Shown: positions 35,933 through 44,456, counted from the stretch's first letter. The stretch is DNA of 64,000 nucleotides from UBA1369 sp964571725 (GCA_964571725.1 CAZNDB010000002.1:62001-126000), one strand, 5' to 3'. Notes: generated from the letters alone by a model not told the origin. Translations and numbers: made by a program.

Positions 35933-38004
35933 TCATCCATATCATCCCCCCCATGCTCTTCCAAAAGATGATCCTCGGAAGCAGCGCTAAACATTTCATC
36001 CAGCGCCTGTTCTTCATATCTTTCCCTGGCTTTCTGTTGCAATAAAGCCGCCACGTCCACCTGTCGCATCTGTCTTTTCAGCTGCAGGCGTACTTTTTCG
36101 GCCTGTTTTTTTCCTCCCGGCTGGGCCAGCACGTCGATGCCCAGCTGGCAGCTCTGCAAAAGTTTCGTAATAGCCAGATCATAACTTTCAAAAATACTAC
36201 TCAAAGCCGATTCACCGCAGTTGGAAATAAAATTTTGGCGAAGCTTTTTTAAATCATCTTTCATTCTGACGAAGAAAGGCAGTTTGTCCTGACCGAGATG
36301 ACGATCATAGAGCGCCTCCCATTGGTCCCAGAGTTTTTTCAGCTGCAGGACCTGTCTGACTCCGGCCAGACTTTGTTTCAGCTCACCGATAGTGCTGTCC
36401 TCCTCGAGCAAAACATTGCTGCTGTGTTGCAGGGCGTCCTGGACTTCATGACAAAAACTTTGATAGGGTTCCAAAAAAGTTTTTCTGCCGGAATTCGGAT
36501 AAAAACGGTGCAACCACTGCTGTATTCTTTCAGCCACAGCTTCTTTTTTGTCCAGCGAAAGTTTGATGCTGTTCCAAAGATCGTCGGGGTTGGAGCGCCG
36601 GTCCAGATAGTCCTCCAGTTCGGCAAAAGGAATAGCCTGATGTTCAGACATCTGTACTTCCAGAATTTGCCGGTCATTGGCATTGTAGCGGGAAATTTTG
36701 GGAATAACGCGGGAACGTCTTTCTTTCAATTTCCGGACGGCTTTTTCCAGTTGGGCGCGCTTGGCGCCGGGGTTCAATCTGACAGTAACCTGAGTTTGCG
36801 GTTTTTGTCCTTTGGTCCTGACTACACGAGTGTAAGTTGACTCCAGCGTCATGGCCTGCTTCAGCAATCCGAGCGCCTCAACTTTGTCGGGATCACGCAC
36901 TTTTTTCAGACTGTTTACAGCCTCGCTGATAATTGATTTGGCCTTCTCCAGTTCAGCCGAGTCCTTTACCTGCTGCCAGTTCCCTTTCTGCAGATCGCGG
37001 TCGGCCTGCAGGATAAGATCGATGGTCCTGGCCAGACGGCCGGTTTCCCGCGGATAACCGGTGTGTATATGTTCACTGCGGCGAAGGGAGTCCACCAAAC
37101 TGGTTTTATAATATGACGGCTTTTTCCTGACGGGATTAGTGACACCAATCACTTTCCCGTCTAGACTGCCAAAAAGACGATAGCGGCCGAATTTATCATG
37201 AGGATCGCCCTGTCCAAGAGGTTCTAAAGCAGAAAGTTCGGTTTTCACCCGACCGACGAGGTCACTGATGTGACGCAGCTTTTCTTCGCGGGAAACCCTC
37301 TTTTCACCGGTCCAGGGAAGAATAAATCCAAGATGCTCCAGCTGCAGATCGCTCAATTCGAGCGGATTTACAATAAGCGACTCCACCTGCGCTTTTTCAT
37401 AGGCCTGTTTTTCGTCCATAATGATACGCCGGTCAGTGGGACTGGTCATGATGCGCTGAACCATTTTGGAGTGATTGTTGGGAGCTCTTTCAAATTCCTG
37501 CGGACTGGAAGCCTGGAGCAGACGGCGGGTGATGTTGGGATAATAAAGTTTTGTTTTCCCGTCATAATAATGTTCTCTTTCACCGTCCAGCCTGCGTTGT
37601 TCATTACGTTCCCGCTGATCCAGATTTTCCAGCCAGAAATGGTTATGCTCCATCTGGGCCAGACGGGCCCGGACGGCAATGATATAGGCAATCAGATTGT
37701 TTCTGATTTTCCGCTCGGAATAGACCTCCAAACTTTGGTCCTGCTTTTTCTTGAAAAAGAGAGATTCGATCTCTGCCACTGCGCGGGGGGAGGCCGGCGT
37801 TACCAGTTTTTCTTCAGTACCGTCGGGATGAACAAAAAGTTCCTCCCAAATCCCGTATTCGGGCACGTCGGTAGCAAGCAGGCGCATGTTCTCCTCGAAT
37901 TCGGGATTGAGACCCGATAGATCAAATTGAGACAGCAAAGCCTGGTCAGGTTTGCCCTGATGAAGGTAACCGGATAAAAAGTCTTCTCTAAGTTTGGAAT
38001 CCAT
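35914..38004 (-). CDS. Hypothetical protein (696 aa), helical, acidic tail
   Basis: Not recognised. Soluble, strongly charged and mostly helical, with coiled-coil-like stretches at about 330-440 and 550-680 and an acidic C-terminus (EEHGGDDMDDYDPSL). No signal peptide, TM helix or known catalytic motif. It stands alone, convergent with and overlapping the MEMO gene by 19 bases; 81 bases separate its start from the divergent rarA. Confidence 0.82.
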   Translation of the reverse strand: MDSKLREDFLSGYLHQGKPDQALLSQFDLSGLNPEFEENMRLLATDVPEYGIWEELFVHPDGTEEKLVTPASPRAVAEIESLFFKKKQDQSLEVYSERKIRNNLIAYIIAVRARLAQMEHNHFWLENLDQRERNEQRRLDGEREHYYDGKTKLYYPNITRRLLQASSPQEFERAPNNHSKMVQRIMTSPTDRRIIMDEKQAYEKAQVESLIVNPLELSDLQLEHLGFILPWTGEKRVSREEKLRHISDLVGRVKTELSALEPLGQGDPHDKFGRYRLFGSLDGKVIGVTNPVRKKPSYYKTSLVDSLRRSEHIHTGYPRETGRLARTIDLILQADRDLQKGNWQQVKDSAELEKAKSIISEAVNSLKKVRDPDKVEALGLLKQAMTLESTYTRVVRTKGQKPQTQVTVRLNPGAKRAQLEKAVRKLKERRSRVIPKISRYNANDRQILEVQMSEHQAIPFAELEDYLDRRSNPDDLWNSIKLSLDKKEAVAERIQQWLHRFYPNSGRKTFLEPYQSFCHEVQDALQHSSNVLLEEDSTIGELKQSLAGVRQVLQLKKLWDQWEALYDRHLGQDKLPFFVRMKDDLKKLRQNFISNCGESALSSIFESYDLAITKLLQSCQLGIDVLAQPGGKKQAEKVRLQLKRQMRQVDVAALLQQKARERYEEQALDEMFSAASEDHLLEEHGGDDMDDYDPSL

Positions 38005-38085
38005 GTCTTTTTTGGTAATTGAGGTCGGTATTATCTCACTTTTCAGGGATTTGTCAAAGCGGGGAAAGGGGTGTAGGCTGTGGGC

Positions 38086-39417
38086 ATGAAAAAGAAGCCT
38101 GAAACAACCAAAATACCGGTTAAAATCAGCGCGGTTTTACATGAGCCGTTAGCCAATCTGATGCGTCCCAAGACTCTGGCCGAGTTTTTCGGACAGGAAG
38201 AGCTGGTGGGACAGGGCAAAACCCTGCAAAAGCTGATCGAATCCGATCAGCTGCATTCGATGATCTTTTACGGCCCGCCGGGGGTGGGTAAGACGACTTT
38301 AGCCCAGATTATTGCCGAGAAGACGGCCGCCAGGTTTGTGACTGTGAGCGCGGTGACGGCGGGCGTGCCGGAACTGCGGACAATTGTGGCAGATGCAGAT
38401 GAATACCGTCGCCTGGGTACCGCCACGGTTTTATTTGTGGATGAAATCCACCGTTTTAATAAATCGCAGCAGGATTTTCTGCTGCCGCATACGGAGAGAG
38501 GGACTATTACTTTGATCGGCGCCACTACCGAAAACCCCTCTTTTGAGGTTAATTCGGCTTTGCTTTCCCGGGCGCAAGTATTTGTGTTCAAGGAACTGGA
38601 TGAGACGGCCCTGGAAAATATCGGAACGCGGGCATTGGGGAAACTAGCGGAGATGGTTTCCGCGGAGAGCGGGGACAAGGAGGTGAAATTTGAACTGGAA
38701 AAAGAAGCGATGGAATATCTGATCGGATTTTCCAACGGGGACGCGCGTAATCTGTTGAATACCCTGGAGGTTATCCTGAAAGTGGCCTCCAAATGGCCGG
38801 TAGACGTGGAACAAATGCGCGAGATTTTGCAGAAGAAAAACCTGCGATACGATAAGAAGGGAGAAGAACATTACAATATTATTTCCGCACTGCATAAGAG
38901 CATGCGCGACAGCGATCCGGACGGGGCTCTGTATTGGATGATGCGGATGCTGGAGGGCGGCGAAGACCCACTCTACGTAGCCAGACGGCTAATCAGATTT
39001 GCTTCCGAGGATATCGGTATGGCCGATCCGCACGCTTTGCTGGTGGCCGTGGCCGCCAAAGACGCCTGCCATTTTAACGGGATGCCGGAATGTGAAGTCA
39101 ATTTGGCCCAGGCGGTTGTTCACCTGTCCATGTCACCAAAATCGAATGCCCTCTATATGGCCGTGGGATCAATCAAAAAGGCTATACGCGATACGGGTAA
39201 CCTGGAGGTGCCGCTGGAAATCCGCAATGCCCCGACAAAGCTGATGAAAGAATGGGGCTACGGCAAAGGCTACAAATACGCCCACAATTTTGAAGGAGCG
39301 GTGGTGGAACAGCAACATTTGCCGGGCAGACTTACCGGCACAAAATTTTATCACCCCACGGACAGGGGACTGGAAGCGAAGATCAAAGAGAGACTGGAGA
39401 GCACTTCCCCCAATTAA
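38086..39417 (+). CDS. rarA: Replication-associated recombination protein A (AAA+ ATPase)
   Basis: MgsA/RarA/WRNIP1-family ATPase acting at stalled replication forks. Seen: LRPKTLAEFFGQEELVG, Walker A GPPGVGKTT, Walker B FVDEIHRFNKSQQD, sensor 1 IGATTENPSFEVN, arginine-finger region SRAQVF, and the tetramerisation domain ending at the family's TDRGLEAKIKERL. ATG at 38086 is chosen; GTG two codons upstream is possible. The last 25 coding bases before the tail are repeated at 40538-40562, so the current C-terminus (ESTSPN) appears to have been supplied by inserted DNA. Confidence 0.96.
   Translation: MKKKPETTKIPVKISAVLHEPLANLMRPKTLAEFFGQEELVGQGKTLQKLIESDQLHSMIFYGPPGVGKTTLAQIIAEKTAARFVTVSAVTAGVPELRTIVADADEYRRLGTATVLFVDEIHRFNKSQQDFLLPHTERGTITLIGATTENPSFEVNSALLSRAQVFVFKELDETALENIGTRALGKLAEMVSAESGDKEVKFELEKEAMEYLIGFSNGDARNLLNTLEVILKVASKWPVDVEQMREILQKKNLRYDKKGEEHYNIISALHKSMRDSDPDGALYWMMRMLEGGEDPLYVARRLIRFASEDIGMADPHALLVAVAAKDACHFNGMPECEVNLAQAVVHLSMSPKSNALYMAVGSIKKAIRDTGNLEVPLEIRNAPTKLMKEWGYGKGYKYAHNFEGAVVEQQHLPGRLTGTKFYHPTDRGLEAKIKERLESTSPN
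39367..39391 (+). repeat. Direct repeat, left copy (inside rarA 3' end)
   Basis: 25 bases encoding GLEAKIKE, matching 40538-40562 at 24 of 25 positions. The two copies flank 1.15 kb holding the DUF4256 gene, as expected for integration into a gene's 3' end. Confidence 0.85.
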
Positions 39418-39547
39418 CTGAGACCAGTAAAGATTTTTCCTTCCGAGAAATTCACCAAGGGAAATGATATGCGGTAAGTATAATAATCTTTCTGGGTATA
39501 ATTTCCGGGGTCATAATTACTTCATTTACTATTCTCTTGTTCTGGGA

Positions 39548-40456
39548 TTAAATTTTTAATACAGATCGAAAAGATCCCAATCTGGAATGAAATACAGCAT
39601 TTGTAGACCAGGTTCCGGCACGAAACGGTGCAACGCGGAAACCAATCCTATTGAAATTTTTAGCTCTTTCTTCAGTAGTTGCCTCAACCCAAGACCAGGT
39701 AAATAGATCAAAATCCCCATAATTTTGTAGAATGCTGTATTCCTCCGGGTTCATTATTTTTACTCCCATCGCTTTTGCCATTTCTTGTGCATTTCCTCTG
39801 CATAATTCAGGGTGTTCACGCCAGACACGGGCGAACTCCTCATTTGGACGAAGTTTCAGCTCAGCAATTTCAACCCCGAGCAATCTGCAAAAATATAACC
39901 AAAGTTCCATTTGGGTTCGGTTCATTTCTCCCAATGTGGGCATCTCGTCGATATATTTGTTAAGATCTATCGGATCTGTGTCATATCTGGGAGAAGTTCT
40001 GAGTTTTAAATAATCTTCAGCCTGCCGATCATAAACGTGATTAGTCCTACCTACAGGACTTTCCGCAGACAAATCAAAGAAAATATATTGCTCAGTATCC
40101 AGATCATACCCCACTACATCGGGTTCGCCTCCGGTTCTTTCCATTTCGTTAAGTGACCATAATTTTACAGGAAAGGATAGAAGACGTTTTTCAATAACAG
40201 GCCAGGACATGTTTTTTCTGGAAGTCTTAAATCTGGGATCCAGATTATGTCTCTCAAATCGATCCTCCAAGCACAATAACAGCAGTTCTTGTTGTTCTAA
40301 ACTTAATACTTTTTCCGGGGAGGCAGCTGCTATGATCTTTTCTGCGCTTTCTGTGCTAATTTGTCCTACAGAATTATTACCGGGCTCCAATATATTTTGC
40401 CCTTCTGCTCCAGGTGATTCAGAAGTCGTGCCATTTTGTAGTTGTAAACTTTGCAT
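39548..40456 (-). CDS. DUF4256-family protein (302 aa)
   Basis: The C-terminal 190 residues look like DUF4256: EYIFFDLSAESP-type motif (here QYIFFDLSAESPVGRTNHVY), then GVKIMNPEEYSILQ, GDFDLFTWSWVEAT, FHSRLGSFRSVLKI. No biochemical role is established for the family. The N-terminal 60 residues are disordered. Compared with its neighbours the gene is AT-rich, with its own strong promoter, and it lies between direct repeats of the rarA 3' end, so it appears to be a transferred single-gene cassette. Confidence 0.75.
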   Translation of the reverse strand: MQSLQLQNGTTSESPGAEGQNILEPGNNSVGQISTESAEKIIAAASPEKVLSLEQQELLLLCLEDRFERHNLDPRFKTSRKNMSWPVIEKRLLSFPVKLWSLNEMERTGGEPDVVGYDLDTEQYIFFDLSAESPVGRTNHVYDRQAEDYLKLRTSPRYDTDPIDLNKYIDEMPTLGEMNRTQMELWLYFCRLLGVEIAELKLRPNEEFARVWREHPELCRGNAQEMAKAMGVKIMNPEEYSILQNYGDFDLFTWSWVEATTEERAKNFNRIGFRVAPFRAGTWSTNAVFHSRLGSFRSVLKI

Positions 40457-40465
40457 ATGAACACT

Positions 40466-40493
40466 ATACTACCACCTTTTTGTTTTTTGTCAA
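40466..40493 (-). promoter_or_regulatory. Promoter of the DUF4256 gene
   Basis: -35 TTGACA (40488-40493), 16-base spacer, -10 TAGTAT (40466-40471) on the minus strand; the start would lie next to the initiation codon, giving an almost leaderless mRNA. Confidence 0.65.
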
Positions 40494-40537
40494 TTCCATG
40501 GGCAAGGCCAGGTTTTGGATAGTCTATGAGACTGAAA

Positions 40538-40585
40538 GGACTGGAGGCGAAGATCAAAGAGAAATTGACCGGCAGGGCGGATTAG
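40538..40585 (+). pseudogene. Orphan 3' end of rarA (direct repeat, right copy)
   Basis: Encodes GLEAKIKEKLTGRAD followed by TAG, a rarA C-terminus with no gene body in front. The first 25 bases match 39367-39391 at 24 positions. Its TAG shares the bases TTAG with the TAA stop of the convergent 161-aa gene, the same tight arrangement as at 20002-20005, which suggests this is the original chromosomal end of rarA. Confidence 0.8.
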
Positions 40586-41067
40586 TTGGGTAAAATCCGG
40601 TCAACGCCAAAGGGCTCCTCAACCAGCGGGAAGGCTTGTCTGTATCTCTGATTTGGATCCTTATAGAAGCAAAGATAGCCATTCTCCAAACCCAGATAAA
40701 AATCCCCATCGAGACTGGTAAATTTCAGGGCCACCAGACGGTCGGGGATGTTGAATTTTCGTTTATAAGTATCCCAATGGGTATCGATTACATTGAGCAG
40801 ATTGCGTTTGATTTGGCTAAAAGTCAGATCCGCGTATTCCGGGGCTCTGCTGTGTAACGCCATCAACTGCTGATATTCCAGATGATATTTGGCCAGCAAA
40901 TCAACGTCTTCAATAAAAGTGGTACTAAAAGTCACCCGGTCGCGAATTTGCCGAACCGGCGTTTCGACGACCAATACGTGCTTGGGGTTGGCGGGGGGAG
41001 GGGGAATAGTATCTTCGTTTTCGATCGGATGATCTCTGTCTATTCCGTCTTTTTTACTTTGTGACAT
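40582..41067 (-). CDS. Hypothetical protein (161 aa)
   Basis: Not recognised. N-terminal 35 residues disordered and Pro-rich; the rest a compact alpha/beta domain without signal peptide or TM helix (ALKFTSLDGDFYLGLENGY looks like a beta-sheet edge). Second gene after the 133-aa lipoprotein, 14 bases downstream, so the two are probably co-transcribed. Its stop codon overlaps the orphan rarA end. Confidence 0.78.
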   Translation of the reverse strand: MSQSKKDGIDRDHPIENEDTIPPPPANPKHVLVVETPVRQIRDRVTFSTTFIEDVDLLAKYHLEYQQLMALHSRAPEYADLTFSQIKRNLLNVIDTHWDTYKRKFNIPDRLVALKFTSLDGDFYLGLENGYLCFYKDPNQRYRQAFPLVEEPFGVDRILPN

Positions 41068-41081
41068 AGTGAAAGGTTGGA

Positions 41082-41483
41082 TTAATAGCGTGGATTAATT
41101 TGGACTTTGCTCTCGTCGCAGGACATGGACTGGGGCACACCGCCGGTTACACAGGAATGGCTTACTTTATTGGTGGGAGAAAAAAGATGGTCAAGAATTT
41201 TGGATAGATCGGGATCATTGCAGGCGACCTTACCATATCCGACTGCAGGGTCTTTGGGAAAGCCCTCCGAAGTCAAACAGCTAAGCAAAGCGTGTTTGTG
41301 GATTTGACAATATCCCTCCACGTCCGATCTGACAGTCAGTTCCGTCTCTCCGGGCCGGGGCGTTTGGCGGCACTGATAGGCCTGTGTCTCTCTTGGCTCG
41401 GGTTGTACGGGCTTTTCGGTCTGGCAGGCGGCATTACCGAGGATCAGGCTGCCGATGGCGGCGAATTTGGATAGGTTGTTCAT
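41082..41483 (-). CDS. Small Cys-rich lipoprotein (133 aa)
   Basis: Not recognised. Signal peptide with a lipobox GNAAC (Cys20), then a small domain with seven more Cys (YQCRQ, GYCQI, LSCLT, VACND, HSCVT, MSCDE), probably disulfide-bonded outside the cell. Similar in architecture to the 114-aa lipoprotein at 29151-29495. It heads a two-gene operon with the 161-aa protein. Confidence 0.78.
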   Translation of the reverse strand: MNNLSKFAAIGSLILGNAACQTEKPVQPEPRETQAYQCRQTPRPGETELTVRSDVEGYCQIHKHALLSCLTSEGFPKDPAVGYGKVACNDPDLSKILDHLFSPTNKVSHSCVTGGVPQSMSCDESKVQINPRY

Positions 41484-41506
41484 GGGAAATTAGGACTAAG
41501 ACGATG

Positions 41507-41534
41507 ATTTTAGCCCTTTTTGGGGATTTGTCAA
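41507..41534 (-). promoter_or_regulatory. Promoter of the lipoprotein/161-aa operon
   Basis: -35 TTGACA (41529-41534), 16-base spacer, -10 TAAAAT (41507-41512) on the minus strand. Confidence 0.7.
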
Positions 41535-41679
41535 TTGGAGAGGGGGGGTACCGTGAAATCTCGGCGTGGCGATGCAACCAGTCACACAATCGACAATACT
41601 GGCGAGCAAAGTAAATAAACTATCAGTTTGGTATTACTAAACGTTTTGTTCAATTTTAAAATTACTAGTCTGTTTGCTG

Positions 41680-42186
41680 CTAGAATTCAGATAAGTTTGC
41701 CTTCAATAGATAATAATGCATAAAGGCCTTTTGTCCTTGTTTTTTTACATATTCAACACACCAGACCTGGGTTTCAAGAAAGAATGGTCTAGGAAAGTCA
41801 TTACCATCTGCAGTAAGCAAATATGTATTCTTATCAGTAAAAATCAGAGACCCAATAAAAACATCAATATCAGATATCGAATGAAGGTGATTTTTGATTG
41901 CGGCCCGATTCTTATACAAAGAATACAGGCGAGTAGCCCTATCAAGTCTGTTTTCGTTAATATCTATTTGAACCAATTTGCCCAAATATTTTTTACACTT
42001 GTCTCTCTGTTTATCATCGGCACTCCTGAGTAACTCATATTTCGTCAACTGACTTACATAGAAGCTATTTCCATTTTTATTTAACTCTTCCAAAACCGCC
42101 TGAGTCTTAGAGACCAGATCCGTTTCTTTACTCAACACATTACTAACAATATTTGTATCCAGAAGTACGTGAGCATTTTTTAGCAT
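41680..42186 (-). CDS. PIN-domain ribonuclease toxin (VapC-like, 168 aa)
   Basis: Probable RNA-cleaving toxin. Seen: VLLDTNIVSNVL with the first acidic residue near position 10, a Glu in QLTKYELLR, and SISDIDVFIGSLI ... LLTADGNDF carrying the C-terminal acidic residues, the standard PIN pattern. Length is slightly above the usual 130-150 aa. Its ATG overlaps the end of a 54-aa upstream gene by 7 bases, the usual antitoxin-toxin arrangement. AT-rich, in a stretch that looks acquired. Confidence 0.85.
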   Translation of the reverse strand: MLKNAHVLLDTNIVSNVLSKETDLVSKTQAVLEELNKNGNSFYVSQLTKYELLRSADDKQRDKCKKYLGKLVQIDINENRLDRATRLYSLYKNRAAIKNHLHSISDIDVFIGSLIFTDKNTYLLTADGNDFPRPFFLETQVWCVEYVKKQGQKAFMHYYLLKANLSEF

Positions 42187-42344
42187 GGAACGGGCCGTTT
42201 ATCCTTATCACATTGGCATTCTTCAATATCAAAGATATTAGCTTTGGAAGCCTCTTTAACAAATTGAGAAAACTCTGCTTTTTCTTTTTTGGAAAAAGTT
42301 GGCCATTTATCATCGATCATTTTTTCTCTCTCTTGTTGAGTCAT
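42180..42344 (-). CDS. Putative antitoxin partner of the PIN toxin (54 aa)
   Basis: A short gene that begins MTQQEREKMIDDKWPTFSKK and ends CDKDKRPVPC. It is highly charged and helical, and overlaps the PIN start codon by 7 bases. I recognise no known antitoxin DNA-binding fold (no clear ribbon-helix-helix, AbrB or Phd pattern). The call rests on size and position. A CxC pair near the C-terminus (EECQCDKD) is unusual. Confidence 0.7.
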   Translation of the reverse strand: MTQQEREKMIDDKWPTFSKKEKAEFSQFVKEASKANIFDIEECQCDKDKRPVPC

Positions 42345-42519
42345 TTGTATAGAATGTTTATATGGAAAATATTAACATGCATGGGGCAAATATAGAAACA
42401 TTTCAGAAAAATTTTAACTTTTGGCGCAGACCGGCAATATTACATCCTATTATGCGGGGATGTCAGCTAAAATCTCACTTTCATGACTTGGTAGTGACAT
42501 AGATGAACCTAAGATACTA

Positions 42520-43974
42520 CTATTCAATATCTATAGTCCAAGCTCCATCTGCCTGAATGTTGAAAGCATAAACATTATTATTAGTAAATTCAGCTTTGGA
42601 ACCTTCAAATATGCCTATTTCATTTGCCAGATACATTTCATTCGTGCCATCTTTGTTAAGCAGCTTAACAATAAAGTTTGATTTCCCGGCGTGAGTCATT
42701 TTAAACGTCTTTGTACCAGCAGGTATTGTAAACAACTCTGTGGCCGTATCGCCATAACCTTCAAAATGAGTTTTCGTGGGAACGCTTGCAAAATTTGTAT
42801 ATTGAGTAATATTGATAGTCCAGTTACCGTCAGCATCGATATTCAATAAATGAATCCCAGAATCGATATATTCGATTCTACTTCCTTCATAATTCCCGAT
42901 ATTATTAGAATAAAGCGCTTCCATTTCACCATTTTGGTTCAACAGTTGAACGATAAAATTCGATTTTCCATCATGAGTCAGAGTAAACCTTGTTAATCCT
43001 TTATTGAGAGAAAAGGGAGCTGTAACAAACATTCCTTTACCAGAAATGTTGCTCATGCCTTGAGCCGATGTAACAGGCAGGGGTTGTTCGAGACCAATAT
43101 TCCAGCCTCCATCCGCGGTCACATTGAATAAATATTCACCGTCTGTTGCGACAGAAATTGCCAATTTCCCGTCATATGAACCAATTTCGTTAATGATATA
43201 GGTTTTATCACCATTAGCCGTGTTCATTAAATTGAGTATGAAATTCGAAGTACCTGTGTGATCGGCGTTTATAATTGCCAATCCTTTTTTCAAATTAAAT
43301 TTTTCGGTTACTTCTGTTCCTGTGCCATCAAATGTTAATTTTACTGACTTAGGGAGATATTCGCTAAAACTACTTAAACCTTCAACACTTATCAGTATTG
43401 CCCGATAAATGTTTTCACTTATTCCTGCTCTTGTTTTTGGGCTGGCTGGAGAAAACATCCCATATTGTTCTTCTAAAAGTCCTTTATCCTTTGCAACTTT
43501 AACGTATGGAGAGAACCAATCGGTTGAGTTCACATCATCAAACAATTTCTCGGTTACAAAAGATGGAACGACATATGCTTGGGAGTTGATGAGCATTTTC
43601 AAAGATTCGACTTTATTGACATCGTTTGCAGGTTTAAACGACCCGTCAGGATAACCATCTACCCAACCCTGTGTCTTTGCGTAACAAACCCAAGGCGCAA
43701 ACCATTCAGATGTTACGTCAGGGAAACAATCTCTATATTGATCAAGAGTCGGTATTATTCCTTTGCCTCCGACTAATATCTTCAATAATTCCGCTCTATT
43801 TACAGTATTCTCTGGCTTAAAAGTGCCGTCTGGATACCCCTGGATAATTCCATGATCGAATAAATAATTGATAGCGGTTTCATTTTTATTACCGGAAATA
43901 TCGTTCAGACTGGAAGCAAAAGCGGTTGATGATAATAGAGCAAACCCAATTAATGCCCATAAATATTTTTTCAT
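42520..43974 (-). CDS. S-layer homology (SLH) surface protein with three C-terminal repeats (484 aa)
   Basis: Secreted cell-surface protein. Seen: signal peptide (MKKYLWALIGFALLSSTAFA); three SLH domains at about 23-67, 78-128 and 143-193 (for example GYPDGTFKPENTVNRAELLKIL), which in other bacteria anchor to cell-wall polymers; then three tandem units of about 92 residues (about 205-295, 298-390, 393-484), each with a HxGxSNFIVxLLN core and ending in ADGxWTI, probably beta-sandwich domains. AT-rich relative to its neighbours. Monocistronic. Confidence 0.9.
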   Translation of the reverse strand: MKKYLWALIGFALLSSTAFASSLNDISGNKNETAINYLFDHGIIQGYPDGTFKPENTVNRAELLKILVGGKGIIPTLDQYRDCFPDVTSEWFAPWVCYAKTQGWVDGYPDGSFKPANDVNKVESLKMLINSQAYVVPSFVTEKLFDDVNSTDWFSPYVKVAKDKGLLEEQYGMFSPASPKTRAGISENIYRAILISVEGLSSFSEYLPKSVKLTFDGTGTEVTEKFNLKKGLAIINADHTGTSNFILNLMNTANGDKTYIINEIGSYDGKLAISVATDGEYLFNVTADGGWNIGLEQPLPVTSAQGMSNISGKGMFVTAPFSLNKGLTRFTLTHDGKSNFIVQLLNQNGEMEALYSNNIGNYEGSRIEYIDSGIHLLNIDADGNWTINITQYTNFASVPTKTHFEGYGDTATELFTIPAGTKTFKMTHAGKSNFIVKLLNKDGTNEMYLANEIGIFEGSKAEFTNNNVYAFNIQADGAWTIDIE

Positions 43975-44069
43975 AAATTTGTTTTAAGTAATTTTAGTTG
44001 AATTATGGCACTAAACGGGAGAAATGAAAAATTGCTCGGGATAATTTCATTTTAAATATGGGGATAACT

Positions 44070-44084
44070 TGGTAGGTGGGGAAG
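44070..44084. repeat. Degenerate copy of the tRNA-Tyr 3' end
   Basis: 15 bases (TGGTAGGTGGGGAAG) matching the tRNA-Tyr 3' terminus at 44251-44265 in 13 positions and in the same orientation. It could be a decayed attachment site bordering the AT-rich stretch to its left; chance is possible. Confidence 0.35.
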
Positions 44085-44089
44085 TGTAC

Positions 44090-44187
44090 CAAATGCTGCG
44101 CATTTGGGTTCCTTTGCTCGCTCAACAATCTGAAAAATATTATTCAGATTGTGTTCGCTCGCTGCAGTCAGCGAACCTGCGGTTCGC
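44090..44187. other. Cluster of four small hairpins
   Basis: Four perfect short inverted repeats in under 100 bases: 44090-44106 (7-bp stem, loop TGC), 44126-44151 (9-bp stem), 44159-44174 (6-bp stem) and 44171-44187 (7-bp stem, loop TGC); the last two overlap and could alternate. No gene is present. This could be a structured RNA or an intergenic repeat element. Confidence 0.5.
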
Positions 44188-44212
44188 TTCACTTCCACCG
44201 ACCTCAGCTAGA

Positions 44213-44249
44213 AAAAAATAACCGCCTACTTTGTGGGCGCTTATTTTTT
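44213..44249 (-). terminator. Terminator after tRNA-Tyr (possibly bidirectional)
   Basis: Stem of about 15 pairs with one mismatch and a wobble between AAAAAATAACCGCC and its partner, ending in an A-run on one side and a T-run on the other, 1 base after the tRNA. Confidence 0.75.
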
Positions 44250-44250
44250 C

Positions 44251-44337
44251 TGGTGGGCGGGGAAGGATTCGAACCTTCGTAGGCTAAAAGCCAACAGATT
44301 TACAGTCTGTCCTCGTTGGCCACTTGAGTACCCGCCC
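44251..44337 (-). tRNA. tRNA-Tyr (GTA)
   Basis: 87 nt including an encoded CCA. Acceptor stem GGGCGGG/CCCGCCC, anticodon stem-loop ACAGACTGTAAATCTGT with anticodon GTA, a long variable arm typical of class II tRNAs, and T-arm GAAGGTTCGAATCCTTC. Confidence 0.96.
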
Positions 44338-44371
44338 AAAGAGGAGTTAGCCATTGATTTATGGCTTGTCT

Positions 44372-44400
44372 AATATAAGTGGCGGCTTATTTTTTGGCAA
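44372..44400 (-). promoter_or_regulatory. Promoter of tRNA-Tyr
   Basis: -35 TTGCCA (44395-44400), 17-base spacer, -10 TATATT (44372-44377) on the minus strand. Confidence 0.6.
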
Positions 44401-44456
44401 TAGATTTTTGGCGGCCGGGGATTGGCGATGGTAACCGGGCACTGCGCGGCATTATC

